Source of the DNA: DSXH01 sp020724325
Lineage (GTDB): Bacteria > Bacteroidota > Ignavibacteria > Ignavibacteriales > Melioribacteraceae
Length of the DNA: 64,000 nucleotides
NCBI GenBank assembly: GCA_040756515.1
Contig: JBFLYW010000003.1
Location: forward strand, 133,597-197,596
Direction: 5' to 3'
Below the pieces are notes generated by a model. The model saw only the letters and a program-made list of their open reading frames with translations, searched no databases and was not told the DNA's origin. Below are positions 54,018 through 62,254 of the stretch, piece by piece; position 1 is the first letter of the stretch, and each line of letters opens with the position of its first letter. The position numbers were made by a program, and so were the translations under genes.

Positions 54018-56653
54018 TAAGCAAGTTTCTTTTTTGTTTCTATAATTTTGTAAGATTCAATTATGTCGCCTACTTTAACATCGTTAAAGTTAGCAATACC
54101 AAGTCCGCATTCAAATCCATTTTCAACTTCGCGGACGTCATCTTTAAATCTTTTCAACGAAGCAAGGTCGCCTTCATAAATCGCAATTCCGTCGCGGAAC
54201 AATCTAATTTTATTTTTACGTTCTACTTTACCATCCTGGACGTAGCAGCCGGCAACAGTACCAACTTTAGGTACTTTAAATATTTCTCTAATTTCAACGG
54301 TACCTACAAGTTCTTCAGAAACTACAGGTGAGAGCATGCCTTCGAGGGCAGATTTAACTTCGTTAATAGCGTCGTAAATTATGTTGTATAATCTTATATC
54401 AACTTTTTCCTGTTCCGCTAATTTTCTTGCATTAGTATTAGGTCTAACATGGAATCCGATAATAATAGCGTGAGAAGCAGCAGCTAAGAGAACATCACCT
54501 TCCGAAATTGCACCTACACCTTTATGTATTACACGAACAGCAACTTCGTCGTTGGATAATTTCATTAACGAGTCTGCAAGAGCTTCAATTGAACCATCAA
54601 CGTCGCCTTTTACTATAATAGGCAATTCTTTAAATCCGCCTCTGCTAATCTGGCTTGCAATTTCATCGAGAGTAATATGTTTAACCTGGCGATGATCCTG
54701 TTCGCGTTTAATTTGCTGTCTTTTCAAGCTAATTTCTCTTGCTTCGCGTTCGGAAATGGTAATAGAGAATGTATCGCCGGCTTGGGGAGCAGATTCAAAT
54801 CCAAGGACAAGAACCGGCGTAGAAGGAGCCGCATCAAAAACTTTATTACTTCTTTCATCAAACATAGCCCGAACTCTTCCGTGAACAACACCGGCAATAA
54901 AGGGATCGCCTATTTTAAGAGTTCCTTTTTGAACAAGAACGGTTGCAGTTACACCTTTTCCTTTATCCATTTGCGATTCGATAATTACACCTTGAGCCAA
55001 ACGGTCTGGGTTAGCTTTTAAGTCTAACAGTTCTGCTTCGAGGGCAATTTTTTCTAAAAGGAGATCAACATTTTTTCCAAACTTAGCAGAAATTTCAACA
55101 CACTGATATTTACCTCCCCAATCTTCTACCAGAATATTTCTTTCTGCCAGCTGTTGTTTTATTTTTTCTATGTTGGAATTCGGTTTATCAACTTTATTGA
55201 TAGCAATAATTATAGGAACGTTGGCAGCTTGAGCATGGTTAATAGCTTCAACCGTCTGCGGCATTACGGCATCATCTGCGGCAACAACGAGAACTACAAT
55301 ATCTGTAATACTAGCGCCGCGGGCACGCATTGCTGTAAATGCTTCGTGACCGGGTGTATCAAGAAAAGTAATGTTCTTTCCGCCCTCAAGGTCTACCTGA
55401 TATGCACCAATGTGCTGTGTAATTCCGCCCGATTCTCCGGCTACAACATTTGTTCTTCTGATATAATCTAGTAATGATGTTTTGCCATGATCCACATGAC
55501 CCATTATTGTTACAACGGGCGGACGCGGCTTCAATGTATTTTCCGGGTCCGGTATATCGGAATCCACTTCTACTTGGTAATCTTCCTGAAGCTCAATTTC
55601 AAAATCAAATTCATCTGCAACGAGTGTAATTGATTCAACATCAAGACGCTGGTTAATGGAAACCATTAATCCGAGTCCAATACATTTTTGAATTACATCG
55701 CTTACAGGAACGCCCATTAAATTAGCAAGTTCGTTAACTGCAATGAATTCGGTTACCTGAATTTTTTTCTGAGATAGTTGTTTTTGTTCAAGAATTTTTT
55801 CTTGAATCTCCATTTTCTCTTTTCTTTTCTTCTTACGTACCGAAGCTCTATCGCCTATGGTCGATTCATCCATGCTTAGGATGGTCCTTTTAATTGCTTC
55901 TTCAACCTCTCTCTTGTCAATTTCCAGTTTTTTAATTTTTCGTTTCTTTTTAGTAACAATTTCGTCTCCACCTTCTTCTGCAACTTTGGTCTTTTTCTTA
56001 GCTTTTAATACTTTTTTCTTCTTTTTCTTTTTATCAGAATCAGTCTCTTCAACTTGTGTTGTTGGTTTCTGCTGTAATACTACTTCTTCAGCAGCCGCAG
56101 GTTTTGTTTCTTTTGGTTTTTCTTTTTGTTTTGAAACAAGATCAATTTTACCAACAATAGTAAGCCCTTTTTTCTTTGTCTCTAATTCTAATTCCGATCT
56201 TGTTTTGAAAGTTTTGGATTCTTCTGCTTCTTCTTCAGGAACAGTTCCTGCTTCTGCAGGTTCTTCAATTACAGGTTTTAATTCTTCACCAATTTCAATT
56301 TTTTCTGGTTCGGTCGGAATGACTTCTTGCTCAATCACTTGCTGGGTTTTTACTTCTTTTAAAGGTTCTTCTTGAACTGCCGCTGTTTGAGGAGGTGTTG
56401 CTTCAGCTTCTATTTTATCCCCTCTCTTTTTCTGAAAATCTGATATTTTTTTGTAATGCTTCTCAGCTTTTTCAATATCTTTTTTAAAGTGAGATTTAAT
56501 ATCTGCCAGCATTTCATCGGTTAGAGGTGCCATGTGGGATTTTACTTCGTAACCTTTTTTATGCAAATATTCCATCAACGAATCAGTAGAAAGATTATAT
56601 TCGGAAGCAAACTTATAGAGTTTTAATTTTTTTTCTTTGGCAGTTTCGGGCAT
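54017..56653 (-). CDS. infB: Translation initiation factor IF-2
   Basis: GTPase that delivers initiator tRNA. A charged, Lys/Glu-rich N-terminal third (about 80-260), an IF2_N domain, then G1 GHVDHGKTSL, G3 DTPGHEAF, G4 NKVDKPN and three further barrel domains. 878 residues. Between nusA and rbfA in the classic order. Confidence 0.97.
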   Translation of the reverse strand: MPETAKEKKLKLYKFASEYNLSTDSLMEYLHKKGYEVKSHMAPLTDEMLADIKSHFKKDIEKAEKHYKKISDFQKKRGDKIEAEATPPQTAAVQEEPLKEVKTQQVIEQEVIPTEPEKIEIGEELKPVIEEPAEAGTVPEEEAEESKTFKTRSELELETKKKGLTIVGKIDLVSKQKEKPKETKPAAAEEVVLQQKPTTQVEETDSDKKKKKKKVLKAKKKTKVAEEGGDEIVTKKKRKIKKLEIDKREVEEAIKRTILSMDESTIGDRASVRKKKRKEKMEIQEKILEQKQLSQKKIQVTEFIAVNELANLMGVPVSDVIQKCIGLGLMVSINQRLDVESITLVADEFDFEIELQEDYQVEVDSDIPDPENTLKPRPPVVTIMGHVDHGKTSLLDYIRRTNVVAGESGGITQHIGAYQVDLEGGKNITFLDTPGHEAFTAMRARGASITDIVVLVVAADDAVMPQTVEAINHAQAANVPIIIAINKVDKPNSNIEKIKQQLAERNILVEDWGGKYQCVEISAKFGKNVDLLLEKIALEAELLDLKANPDRLAQGVIIESQMDKGKGVTATVLVQKGTLKIGDPFIAGVVHGRVRAMFDERSNKVFDAAPSTPVLVLGFESAPQAGDTFSITISEREAREISLKRQQIKREQDHRQVKHITLDEIASQISRGGFKELPIIVKGDVDGSIEALADSLMKLSNDEVAVRVIHKGVGAISEGDVLLAAASHAIIIGFHVRPNTNARKLAEQEKVDIRLYNIIYDAINEVKSALEGMLSPVVSEELVGTVEIREIFKVPKVGTVAGCYVQDGKVERKNKIRLFRDGIAIYEGDLASLKRFKDDVREVENGFECGLGIANFNDVKVGDIIESYKIIETKKKLA

Positions 56654-56710
56654 CGATATTTTACCTTATAGTTTATTCATCGCTGGATTTAGAGAATAAC
56701 AAAAAAATCA

Positions 56711-57958
56711 TTACTCTTCTTCCTCAAATTGATTTTCGAGTGTTTCAATAATTTTATTAGCTGTATCTTCGTCAATACCTTCAATTTCTTTAAGCTTATC
56801 AACACCGGCTTTAAGAACATCTACTGCAGTTTCAAATTCGTTATTAATAAGAATATCTACAATTTCACTTCCTAATTCTTCTCTTAATTCGGGCAGTTCA
56901 ATATCTTCTTCATATTCTTCAAGCGGTTTTTCCTGACGGATTACTTCAATATCGTAACCGCTAAGTTTCATAGCAAGACGAATATTAACACCACTTCTTC
57001 CAACAATAAGCGAAACCTGATCGCTATCGGCAGTAACAATACATTTTCTCTCTTCTTCATCAATTTCAATCTGTTTTAGTTTAGCCGGTGCCAGGCAACG
57101 CTGAATAAATACTATTGGGTCATCGGAATAATTGATAACGTCTATATTCTCGTTGTTAAGTTCACGAACTATGGCATGGATACGAACGCCTTTCATACCA
57201 ACGCAAGCACCAACAGCATCAATTCTTGCATCCTGGGATTCTACGGCAACTTTAGCTCTTTCACCCGGCTCGCGTGCTATTCCTTTTATTTCTATAACAC
57301 CATCATAAATTTCGGGAATTTCAATCTCAAATAGTCGTCTTAAGAATAAATTATCTCCGCGGGAAATTATAATAACAGGTCCGTTCGGAGTTTTCTTTAC
57401 TTCTTTAACTACTGCACGGATAGTATCGCCCTTACGGTATTTCTCTCTCGGAATCTGTTCATTTCTAGGAAGTAGCAATTCATTCTTATTATGATTAACC
57501 AGAACATCATTTCTTCTAACCTGATAAATATCCCCGACAACAATTTCACCAAACATTTCGCTGTATTCGTTATAAACAATTTCCTTTTCAATTTCTCTAA
57601 TCTTTTGATTAAGACTTTGCCTTGCAAGGTTAATCAACCTTCTGCCAAATTGATGAAGCTCAATTTTTTCTACGTACTCCTCTCCTATTTCAAGGTCTTC
57701 TTCGGTTCCTTTTTCATTCACTTCATCAATGCTTATTTCTGTCCCGGGGTCATTTACATTATCAACAATAGTTCTTTCCAGAAAAATTTCGATATCACCT
57801 TTGTCCATGTTAACAACAACATCGTATTTGGCTTCCTGTCCGTATTTCTTCTTAACCATTAGACCGAAAATTTCTTCGATAATTCCGGCAAGGACGTCTT
57901 TATCAAGACTTTTTTCGCGAACCATCTGCGAAAATGATTCAACTATTTCGGTATTCAT
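56711..57958 (-). CDS. nusA: Transcription termination/antitermination factor NusA
   Basis: N-terminal RNA polymerase-binding domain (1-130), S1 domain (about 135-205), KH1 and KH2 (about 230-345, RIDAVGACVGMKGVRI), then a short C-terminal helix-hairpin-helix. 415 residues. Regulates pausing and rRNA antitermination; in several bacteria NusA controls its own operon. Confidence 0.96.
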   Translation of the reverse strand: MNTEIVESFSQMVREKSLDKDVLAGIIEEIFGLMVKKKYGQEAKYDVVVNMDKGDIEIFLERTIVDNVNDPGTEISIDEVNEKGTEEDLEIGEEYVEKIELHQFGRRLINLARQSLNQKIREIEKEIVYNEYSEMFGEIVVGDIYQVRRNDVLVNHNKNELLLPRNEQIPREKYRKGDTIRAVVKEVKKTPNGPVIIISRGDNLFLRRLFEIEIPEIYDGVIEIKGIAREPGERAKVAVESQDARIDAVGACVGMKGVRIHAIVRELNNENIDVINYSDDPIVFIQRCLAPAKLKQIEIDEEERKCIVTADSDQVSLIVGRSGVNIRLAMKLSGYDIEVIRQEKPLEEYEEDIELPELREELGSEIVDILINNEFETAVDVLKAGVDKLKEIEGIDEDTANKIIETLENQFEEEE

Positions 57959-57974
57959 TTATTTTCCTCCGTAA

Positions 57975-58421
57975 TCAAAAGCTAATTAAAATTTTCGCTT
58001 TAATTATATCCTTATAATTTATTTTGAGTTCACTTGTTTTGCTTTGGAAAAATAACAGGTCGCCGTTTATTCTAATCAGCGCTGCTGTAATTTTTTTATT
58101 CTCTTCATTATCGAGATATTCAACTTCGAATTTGCGGTTGATATGTTTTAAGTATTGCGCTAAGAATTTCAAGGGGCGATCTACACCAGGCGAAGAAACA
58201 TCTAGTCGGTAATTAGAACCAATTAAATCTTCTTTATCGAATAGCTGATTAATTTCCCGGCTAATTTTTGAACAGTCATCTACCGTAACACCCTTTTCGC
58301 TATCGATATAAACCTCTACAATGCGAAGATTATTATCACCGCGGATAACCGTATCAATAAGCAGGAATCCGCATGATGAAGTAATTTCTTGGATTTTTTC
58401 AAATATTTTAGCTTTTTCCAT
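57975..58421 (-). CDS. rimP: Ribosome maturation factor RimP
   Basis: Needed for 30S assembly. The start is taken as ATG at 58421, giving MEKAKIFEKIQEITSSCGFLLID; an upstream GTG at 58445 would run the frame through a GC hairpin. Motifs RIVEVYIDSEKGVTVDDCSKISREI and YRLDVSSPGVDRPLK are the RimP signature. About 148 residues. First gene of the eight-gene operon. Confidence 0.95.
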   Translation of the reverse strand: MEKAKIFEKIQEITSSCGFLLIDTVIRGDNNLRIVEVYIDSEKGVTVDDCSKISREINQLFDKEDLIGSNYRLDVSSPGVDRPLKFLAQYLKHINRKFEVEYLDNEENKKITAALIRINGDLLFFQSKTSELKINYKDIIKAKILISF

Positions 58422-58432
58422 ATTCCACAAAT

Positions 58433-58454
58433 AAAAATCGCCCACAAGGGGCGA
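58433..58454 (-). terminator. GC hairpin with U-tract in the rimP leader
   Basis: On the minus strand TCGCCC (58454-58449), a 5-base loop, GGGCGA (58443-58438) and TTTTT (58437-58433). A canonical intrinsic-terminator shape, but it lies 12 bases before the rimP ATG, downstream of the best promoter-like pair, so it more likely is a leader element than the end of the upstream gene. Confidence 0.6.
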
Positions 58455-58465
58455 ATTAGAATGCT

Positions 58466-58497
58466 CAAAAATAGAATATTTATTTCAATTAGCCAAA
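58466..58497 (-). promoter_or_regulatory. Bacteroidota-type promoter for the rimP-nusA-infB operon
   Basis: On the minus strand TTTG (58497-58494) and TATTTTTG (58473-58466), 20 bases apart: an exact match to TTTG-N19-21-TAnnTTTG. Start would fall near 58459, giving a leader of about 40 bases that begins just before the hairpin. Confidence 0.55.
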
Positions 58498-58598
58498 TTC
58501 TTTTTAATAGTGCTCTTTTCGATAATTCCTTTACGTAAACAGAAAATAATTAGTAATACCGTAAACACTCCGCAGTTTTTGAATCACTAAGTCATAAT

Positions 58599-58640
58599 TA
58601 TCCAGCATCAAGTATCAAGTATCCAGCATCAAGAATCCGG
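58599..58640. repeat. Six tandem degenerate heptamers
   Basis: TATCCAG, CATCAAG, TATCAAG, TATCCAG, CATCAAG, AATCCGG in exact 7-base register, within the gap between rimP and the SIMPL gene. The 14-base block TATCCAGCATCAAG occurs twice, 21 bases apart. No further copies seen elsewhere in the window. Confidence 0.75.
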
Positions 58641-58657
58641 CAAACAATTTCAAAAAC

Positions 58658-59389
58658 CTAATCTATTTGAAACGATGCGCTCACTACTGCAGTAATTTCC
58701 TTATCAATTGATGTGACGTCATTAATCCCATAATCAGTAACCATATTTGAATTGAGAGGAGTAATTTGAATAACTCCCATTCTTGCATTACGAAGAGACC
58801 CAAGACTACGTCCGGTTGACTGAGCAATTTTCCCGGCTCTTTCCATAGCATTTCTTGCAGCTTCACCCTGTATTTCGATTTTAAGATCATCAATTTTTGT
58901 GTATAGATATTCCGGCATATCCACTTGAACATCAAGCCCTTTTTCAACCAGCGAACTTAGAGTAAGAGAGAGTTCTTTTATTTTTTGAACATCGTTGGAA
59001 CGCACTTCAAATCTTTGACTGTAAACGTAGTGAGAAATCTTTTGGGTTTGAAAACCTTGAGGGCTTGTTTCATAAATTGGATATCCATTAATACCAAACA
59101 CCTCTATTTGATTTTCCTCAAATCCTTTTGATCTAAGATAGCTTATTACAGCAGGACTTTGCTGGGCAACCATTTGATATGCGGTTTTACGATCTGTACT
59201 TGCTGCTTGTAAGGTTCCGCGTTGAATACCAAGATCGCTAACAATTGACTTTTTTGCAGAACCGGTTACTGTTATTGTTTGATCTGCATTTTTTGTGGAC
59301 TTCCAGACGAAAGCAAATATAATTACTGCAAGCAGAATTGCTCCAGATAAAATCGAAATTGGAATTAATAAATTATTTTTTTCGTTCAT
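58658..59389 (-). CDS. SIMPL-domain (DUF541) protein
   Basis: 243 residues: an N-terminal transmembrane helix (about 8-28), then the SIMPL fold with TVTGSAKKSIVSDLG, VQKIKELSLTLSSLVEKGLDVQ and RNAMERAGKIAQSTGRSLG. Periplasmic domain of unknown molecular role; homologues occur in oxidative-stress or envelope contexts. Forty-nine bases after hemW. Confidence 0.87.
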   Translation of the reverse strand: MNEKNNLLIPISILSGAILLAVIIFAFVWKSTKNADQTITVTGSAKKSIVSDLGIQRGTLQAASTDRKTAYQMVAQQSPAVISYLRSKGFEENQIEVFGINGYPIYETSPQGFQTQKISHYVYSQRFEVRSNDVQKIKELSLTLSSLVEKGLDVQVDMPEYLYTKIDDLKIEIQGEAARNAMERAGKIAQSTGRSLGSLRNARMGVIQITPLNSNMVTDYGINDVTSIDKEITAVVSASFQID

Positions 59390-59438
59390 AAAATTACTCC
59401 ATTTATTGTTTTTGAATTTAGTTATTGGATTCCTTGCA

Positions 59439-60569
59439 TCATAAAAATCTTTTTAGAATTTCGTCGCAAACTGCATAACCTTTTGGTGTAAGCGAAATAA
59501 GACCGTTATTTATACGGATAAAATTGTTGTTAAGCAACAAAGTAATCAATTCCCTTTTTTTATTAAGCAGGTCAGTTTTAAATCTTTTTTCAAAATCGAT
59601 TCTATCCAGTCCTTTGCTTCTTAGCGCCAGCATAATGTATTCATCAAGTTTTTGTTTTTGGGTTAATCTTTCCTGTCTAATTACAGCGTTGTTGATCTTA
59701 TTGACAGATTCAATATAGAATTTAAGACTGGAATAATTCCACCATCGCACTCCATCAACAAAGGAATGAGCCGAAGTACCAAATCCTATGTAATCTTTGT
59801 ACCTCCAGTAAGCATTATTATGAACGGATTCGAAGCCTTCTTTAGCAAAGTTAGAAACCTCGTATTGTGTAAATCCATTCTGTGTAAGATATTCTATAGT
59901 GATTTCATAAAGATCGGCATCATATTCATCATCATGTAATTTAACCTTTCCATCAATTACCATTTTATTTAACATAGTTCCCGGCTCAAGTATTAAACTA
60001 TAAGCTGAGATATGGTTAATTGGAAGATATAATGACTGTTCGAGGTTAGAACGCCAAATATCTTTTGTCTGCCCAGGAAGGTTAAAAATAAGATCAATGC
60101 TTATGTTTTTAAAACCGGAGTGTTTTGCATCGAGTACCGTTTGCTTTGCGGCAGCAGGATTATGAATACGTGTAAGAAATCTTAATTCATTTTCATCAAA
60201 TGATTGAATTCCAATACTAATTCTGTTTATTCCAATATTCAAAAATTTTTCCAACTTGCCGGCAGCGACTGTACCGGGATTTGTTTCGAGTGTAATTTCA
60301 GCATCGGGTTTTACAGAAAAATTTTTTTTTATCTCTTCAATTATTTCTCCTATATAATCAGTCTCCATAAATGATGGTGTTCCGCCTCCAAAGAAGATTG
60401 AAATAATTTCTCTATCAGAAAAAAATTTTTCTGCAAAATATCGTATTTCTTTTTTCAGCGATAATAAATACGGCTTTACATTTTCATAAGAAATGATAGA
60501 ATAAAAATCGCAATAGATACATTTATGATCGCAAAACGGGATATGAATGTAAATTGCTGTTTCTTTCAT
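59439..60569 (-). CDS. hemW: HemW-like radical SAM protein
   Basis: Heme chaperone of the coproporphyrinogen-III-oxidase-like family. IPFCDHKCIYCDFYS (10-24) holds the radical SAM cysteines, and GGGTPSFM follows. The HNxxYW motif (HNNAYWRYKDYIGFG) is typical of HemW. 376 residues. A promoter-like pair sits before the ATG; the gene is divergent from the SCP2-like gene. Confidence 0.9.
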   Translation of the reverse strand: MKETAIYIHIPFCDHKCIYCDFYSIISYENVKPYLLSLKKEIRYFAEKFFSDREIISIFFGGGTPSFMETDYIGEIIEEIKKNFSVKPDAEITLETNPGTVAAGKLEKFLNIGINRISIGIQSFDENELRFLTRIHNPAAAKQTVLDAKHSGFKNISIDLIFNLPGQTKDIWRSNLEQSLYLPINHISAYSLILEPGTMLNKMVIDGKVKLHDDEYDADLYEITIEYLTQNGFTQYEVSNFAKEGFESVHNNAYWRYKDYIGFGTSAHSFVDGVRWWNYSSLKFYIESVNKINNAVIRQERLTQKQKLDEYIMLALRSKGLDRIDFEKRFKTDLLNKKRELITLLLNNNFIRINNGLISLTPKGYAVCDEILKRFL

Positions 60570-60597
60570 ACTCTATTTCATTATTTCTATTCAACGG

Positions 60598-60624
60598 CAA
60601 AATTAACTATTTTAACTAATACAA
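60598..60624 (-). promoter_or_regulatory. Candidate promoter for hemW
   Basis: Minus-strand TAATTTTG (60605-60598) is a perfect TAnnTTTG match, with TTG (60624-60622) 16 bases upstream. The spacing is shorter than ideal. It lies about 28 bases before the hemW ATG, in the 77-base divergent gap. Confidence 0.4.
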
Positions 60625-60646
60625 CTATAACCGGGAAATAAGTATT

Positions 60647-61042
60647 ATGAAATTTTTTAGTAATGAATGGGCTCAGCAATTAAAGAATACTATTAATGCT
60701 AATCAGGAATACAAGAACTCTTCAGAGGGATGGAAAAGTTCATTAATCCTGTCAATGAAGAATAACGGAGAAGAACAATTTCTATTTTTAGATCTAGATA
60801 ATGGCGAGTGCAAAGAAATACAGATAGCTGCTCAAGATAAATTAGAGACTGCTGATTTTATAATAAATGCCGGTAAAGAAACCTGGCGCAGAATATTATC
60901 CGGTTCACTTTCTCCAATGCAAGCATTGATGATGAAATCGCTTAAAATAGATAAAGGGAACATGAGCGATTTATTACCCTATATAAACTCACTGAAAGAG
61001 TTGCTGAATTCGGCTATGAAAATAGAAACAGATTTTGATTAA
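60647..61042 (+). CDS. SCP2 sterol-transfer-like protein
   Basis: 131 residues with the SCP2 fold: LFLDLDNGEC, then ADFIINAGKETWRRILSGSLSPMQALMMKSLKIDKGNMSDL, the SCP-x pocket motif. Binds lipids or hydrophobic ligands in relatives. Ligand unknown. Divergent from hemW, convergent with the outer-membrane protein gene. Confidence 0.85.
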   Translation: MKFFSNEWAQQLKNTINANQEYKNSSEGWKSSLILSMKNNGEEQFLFLDLDNGECKEIQIAAQDKLETADFIINAGKETWRRILSGSLSPMQALMMKSLKIDKGNMSDLLPYINSLKELLNSAMKIETDFD

Positions 61043-61044
61043 TA

Positions 61045-61075
61045 GAACCAAGAAGGATTTTCACCTTCAAGGTTC
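61045..61075. terminator. Weak hairpin between convergent genes
   Basis: GAACC/GGTTC and GAAGG/CCTTC stems (61045-61049 with 61071-61075; 61052-61056 with 61064-61068) separated by a 2x2 internal loop. No T-tract follows, so termination is only possible. Sits between the SCP2-like and outer-membrane genes. Confidence 0.35.
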
Positions 61076-61082
61076 ATTGAAA

Positions 61083-62162
61083 TTATAATCCTACAGAAAT
61101 ACCAGCACTAGCAGTCTTTGTCTTTGCTGCTTTGTAATCAGCATTAATATTTAGTGCAACAAGTCTAATATTAAGACCAATTAAGAACGCCGTGCTGTTT
61201 TCACCTTCTAAATCGAATTGAACTCTAGTAGGCGGAACAGGAACGCCGTTAATAACCTGGTTAGATTGATAATCATATTTTACGGTTGTCTTAGATGATT
61301 CAAAAGTAATGCCCGCATAAGGCGATATTGATACAATGGCGCCAATGGTCTTGCCAACATATAATCCAAATTGTGAAGCATTGCTTTCAAATATATCTCC
61401 TACTTTCATCTTCTGAGTAAAATAACCGATACCAAGATCGAGCGGTAACGGATTTTTTAACCATGCACCGGGGTTATGAATTGCTCCTACTCCCCAGAAT
61501 GTGAACTTACCCAAATCTTCAATATCAACACTCGGAAAATATCTAACAGACACATTTGTTCCGGCAACTGTTCCAATTGAAGCTTGAACAGCAGCTGTCG
61601 GAAAAATCTTTAAATTATCAAGAAATCCTTTTACTTCCGGAATTGATAGTTCATAAGGTTGTATAGTGTAAGATTGATTACCAGAAGTTATTGTCTTGCC
61701 AGGGAATTTTACTTTTAATCCCTCGTTTTTACTTCCGATAATTGTTGGACCGGAAAAATTTACGCTAAAAGTTGCTTTTGTTAATTCATCTTTTAAAGAG
61801 GAATATGCCGGGTGACTTGTACCGTAACCCGATGCTTGCAAAATTTGATCTGCCTGAAATGAACTGAAGAAGAAATCCGCCGTAGCGTTGAACCTTTTCA
61901 CTTCATCCGAAAAGAATGAGCCCATTCCAATCACTTTTACATTCAAATGAAAACCCAATTTAGTTGCCGGAGGAAGAATACTTACCCACCCGGAATTCAA
62001 GTTTGAGCCAAAAGCGGAAATAACCGGAATAACATATGCTTTGCCAACAGTAGAAGATAATTTGGATAATGTTTTTTCCAGATCGTCTTGCGCCGTTACC
62101 TTAATTGAAAGCGAACTGATAAGAATTAAGTAGAGGATAAAAGATATACAATTCTTTCTCAT
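61083..62162 (-). CDS. DUF6588-like outer-membrane protein
   Basis: Signal peptide after MRKNCISFILYLILISSLSI, cleaved near TAQ, then a long beta-rich protein resembling DUF6588 outer-membrane proteins of Bacteroidota: FSTADFFFSS-type start, then KFTFWGVGAIHNPG (about 225-238) and the alternating strands LDLGIGYFTQKM and FGLYVGKTIGA to the terminal GISVGL. 359 residues. The start is the ATG at 62162, just after GGAGG five bases away; the earlier ATG overlaps that site. Confidence 0.6.
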   Translation of the reverse strand: MRKNCISFILYLILISSLSIKVTAQDDLEKTLSKLSSTVGKAYVIPVISAFGSNLNSGWVSILPPATKLGFHLNVKVIGMGSFFSDEVKRFNATADFFFSSFQADQILQASGYGTSHPAYSSLKDELTKATFSVNFSGPTIIGSKNEGLKVKFPGKTITSGNQSYTIQPYELSIPEVKGFLDNLKIFPTAAVQASIGTVAGTNVSVRYFPSVDIEDLGKFTFWGVGAIHNPGAWLKNPLPLDLGIGYFTQKMKVGDIFESNASQFGLYVGKTIGAIVSISPYAGITFESSKTTVKYDYQSNQVINGVPVPPTRVQFDLEGENSTAFLIGLNIRLVALNINADYKAAKTKTASAGISVGL

Positions 62163-62197
62163 AGTAACCTCCATAATGAGTTAATTTATTCTGTAAG

Positions 62198-62228
62198 TGA
62201 ATTTAATTATCCGAACTGACTTAACAAA
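62198..62228 (-). promoter_or_regulatory. Weak promoter candidate for the outer-membrane protein gene
   Basis: Minus strand TTTG (62228-62225), 19 bases, TAAATTCA (62205-62198), two mismatches from the TAnnTTTG half. About 36 bases before the ATG. Confidence 0.3.
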
Positions 62229-62254
62229 TTAATTTTTTGTGCTGAAAAACACTG

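Noticed and set aside
58446..58657. A tRNA or small RNA in the largest gap (about 210 bases)
   Set aside because: No cloverleaf or conserved arm was found; contents are the promoter pair, hairpin and heptamer repeats.
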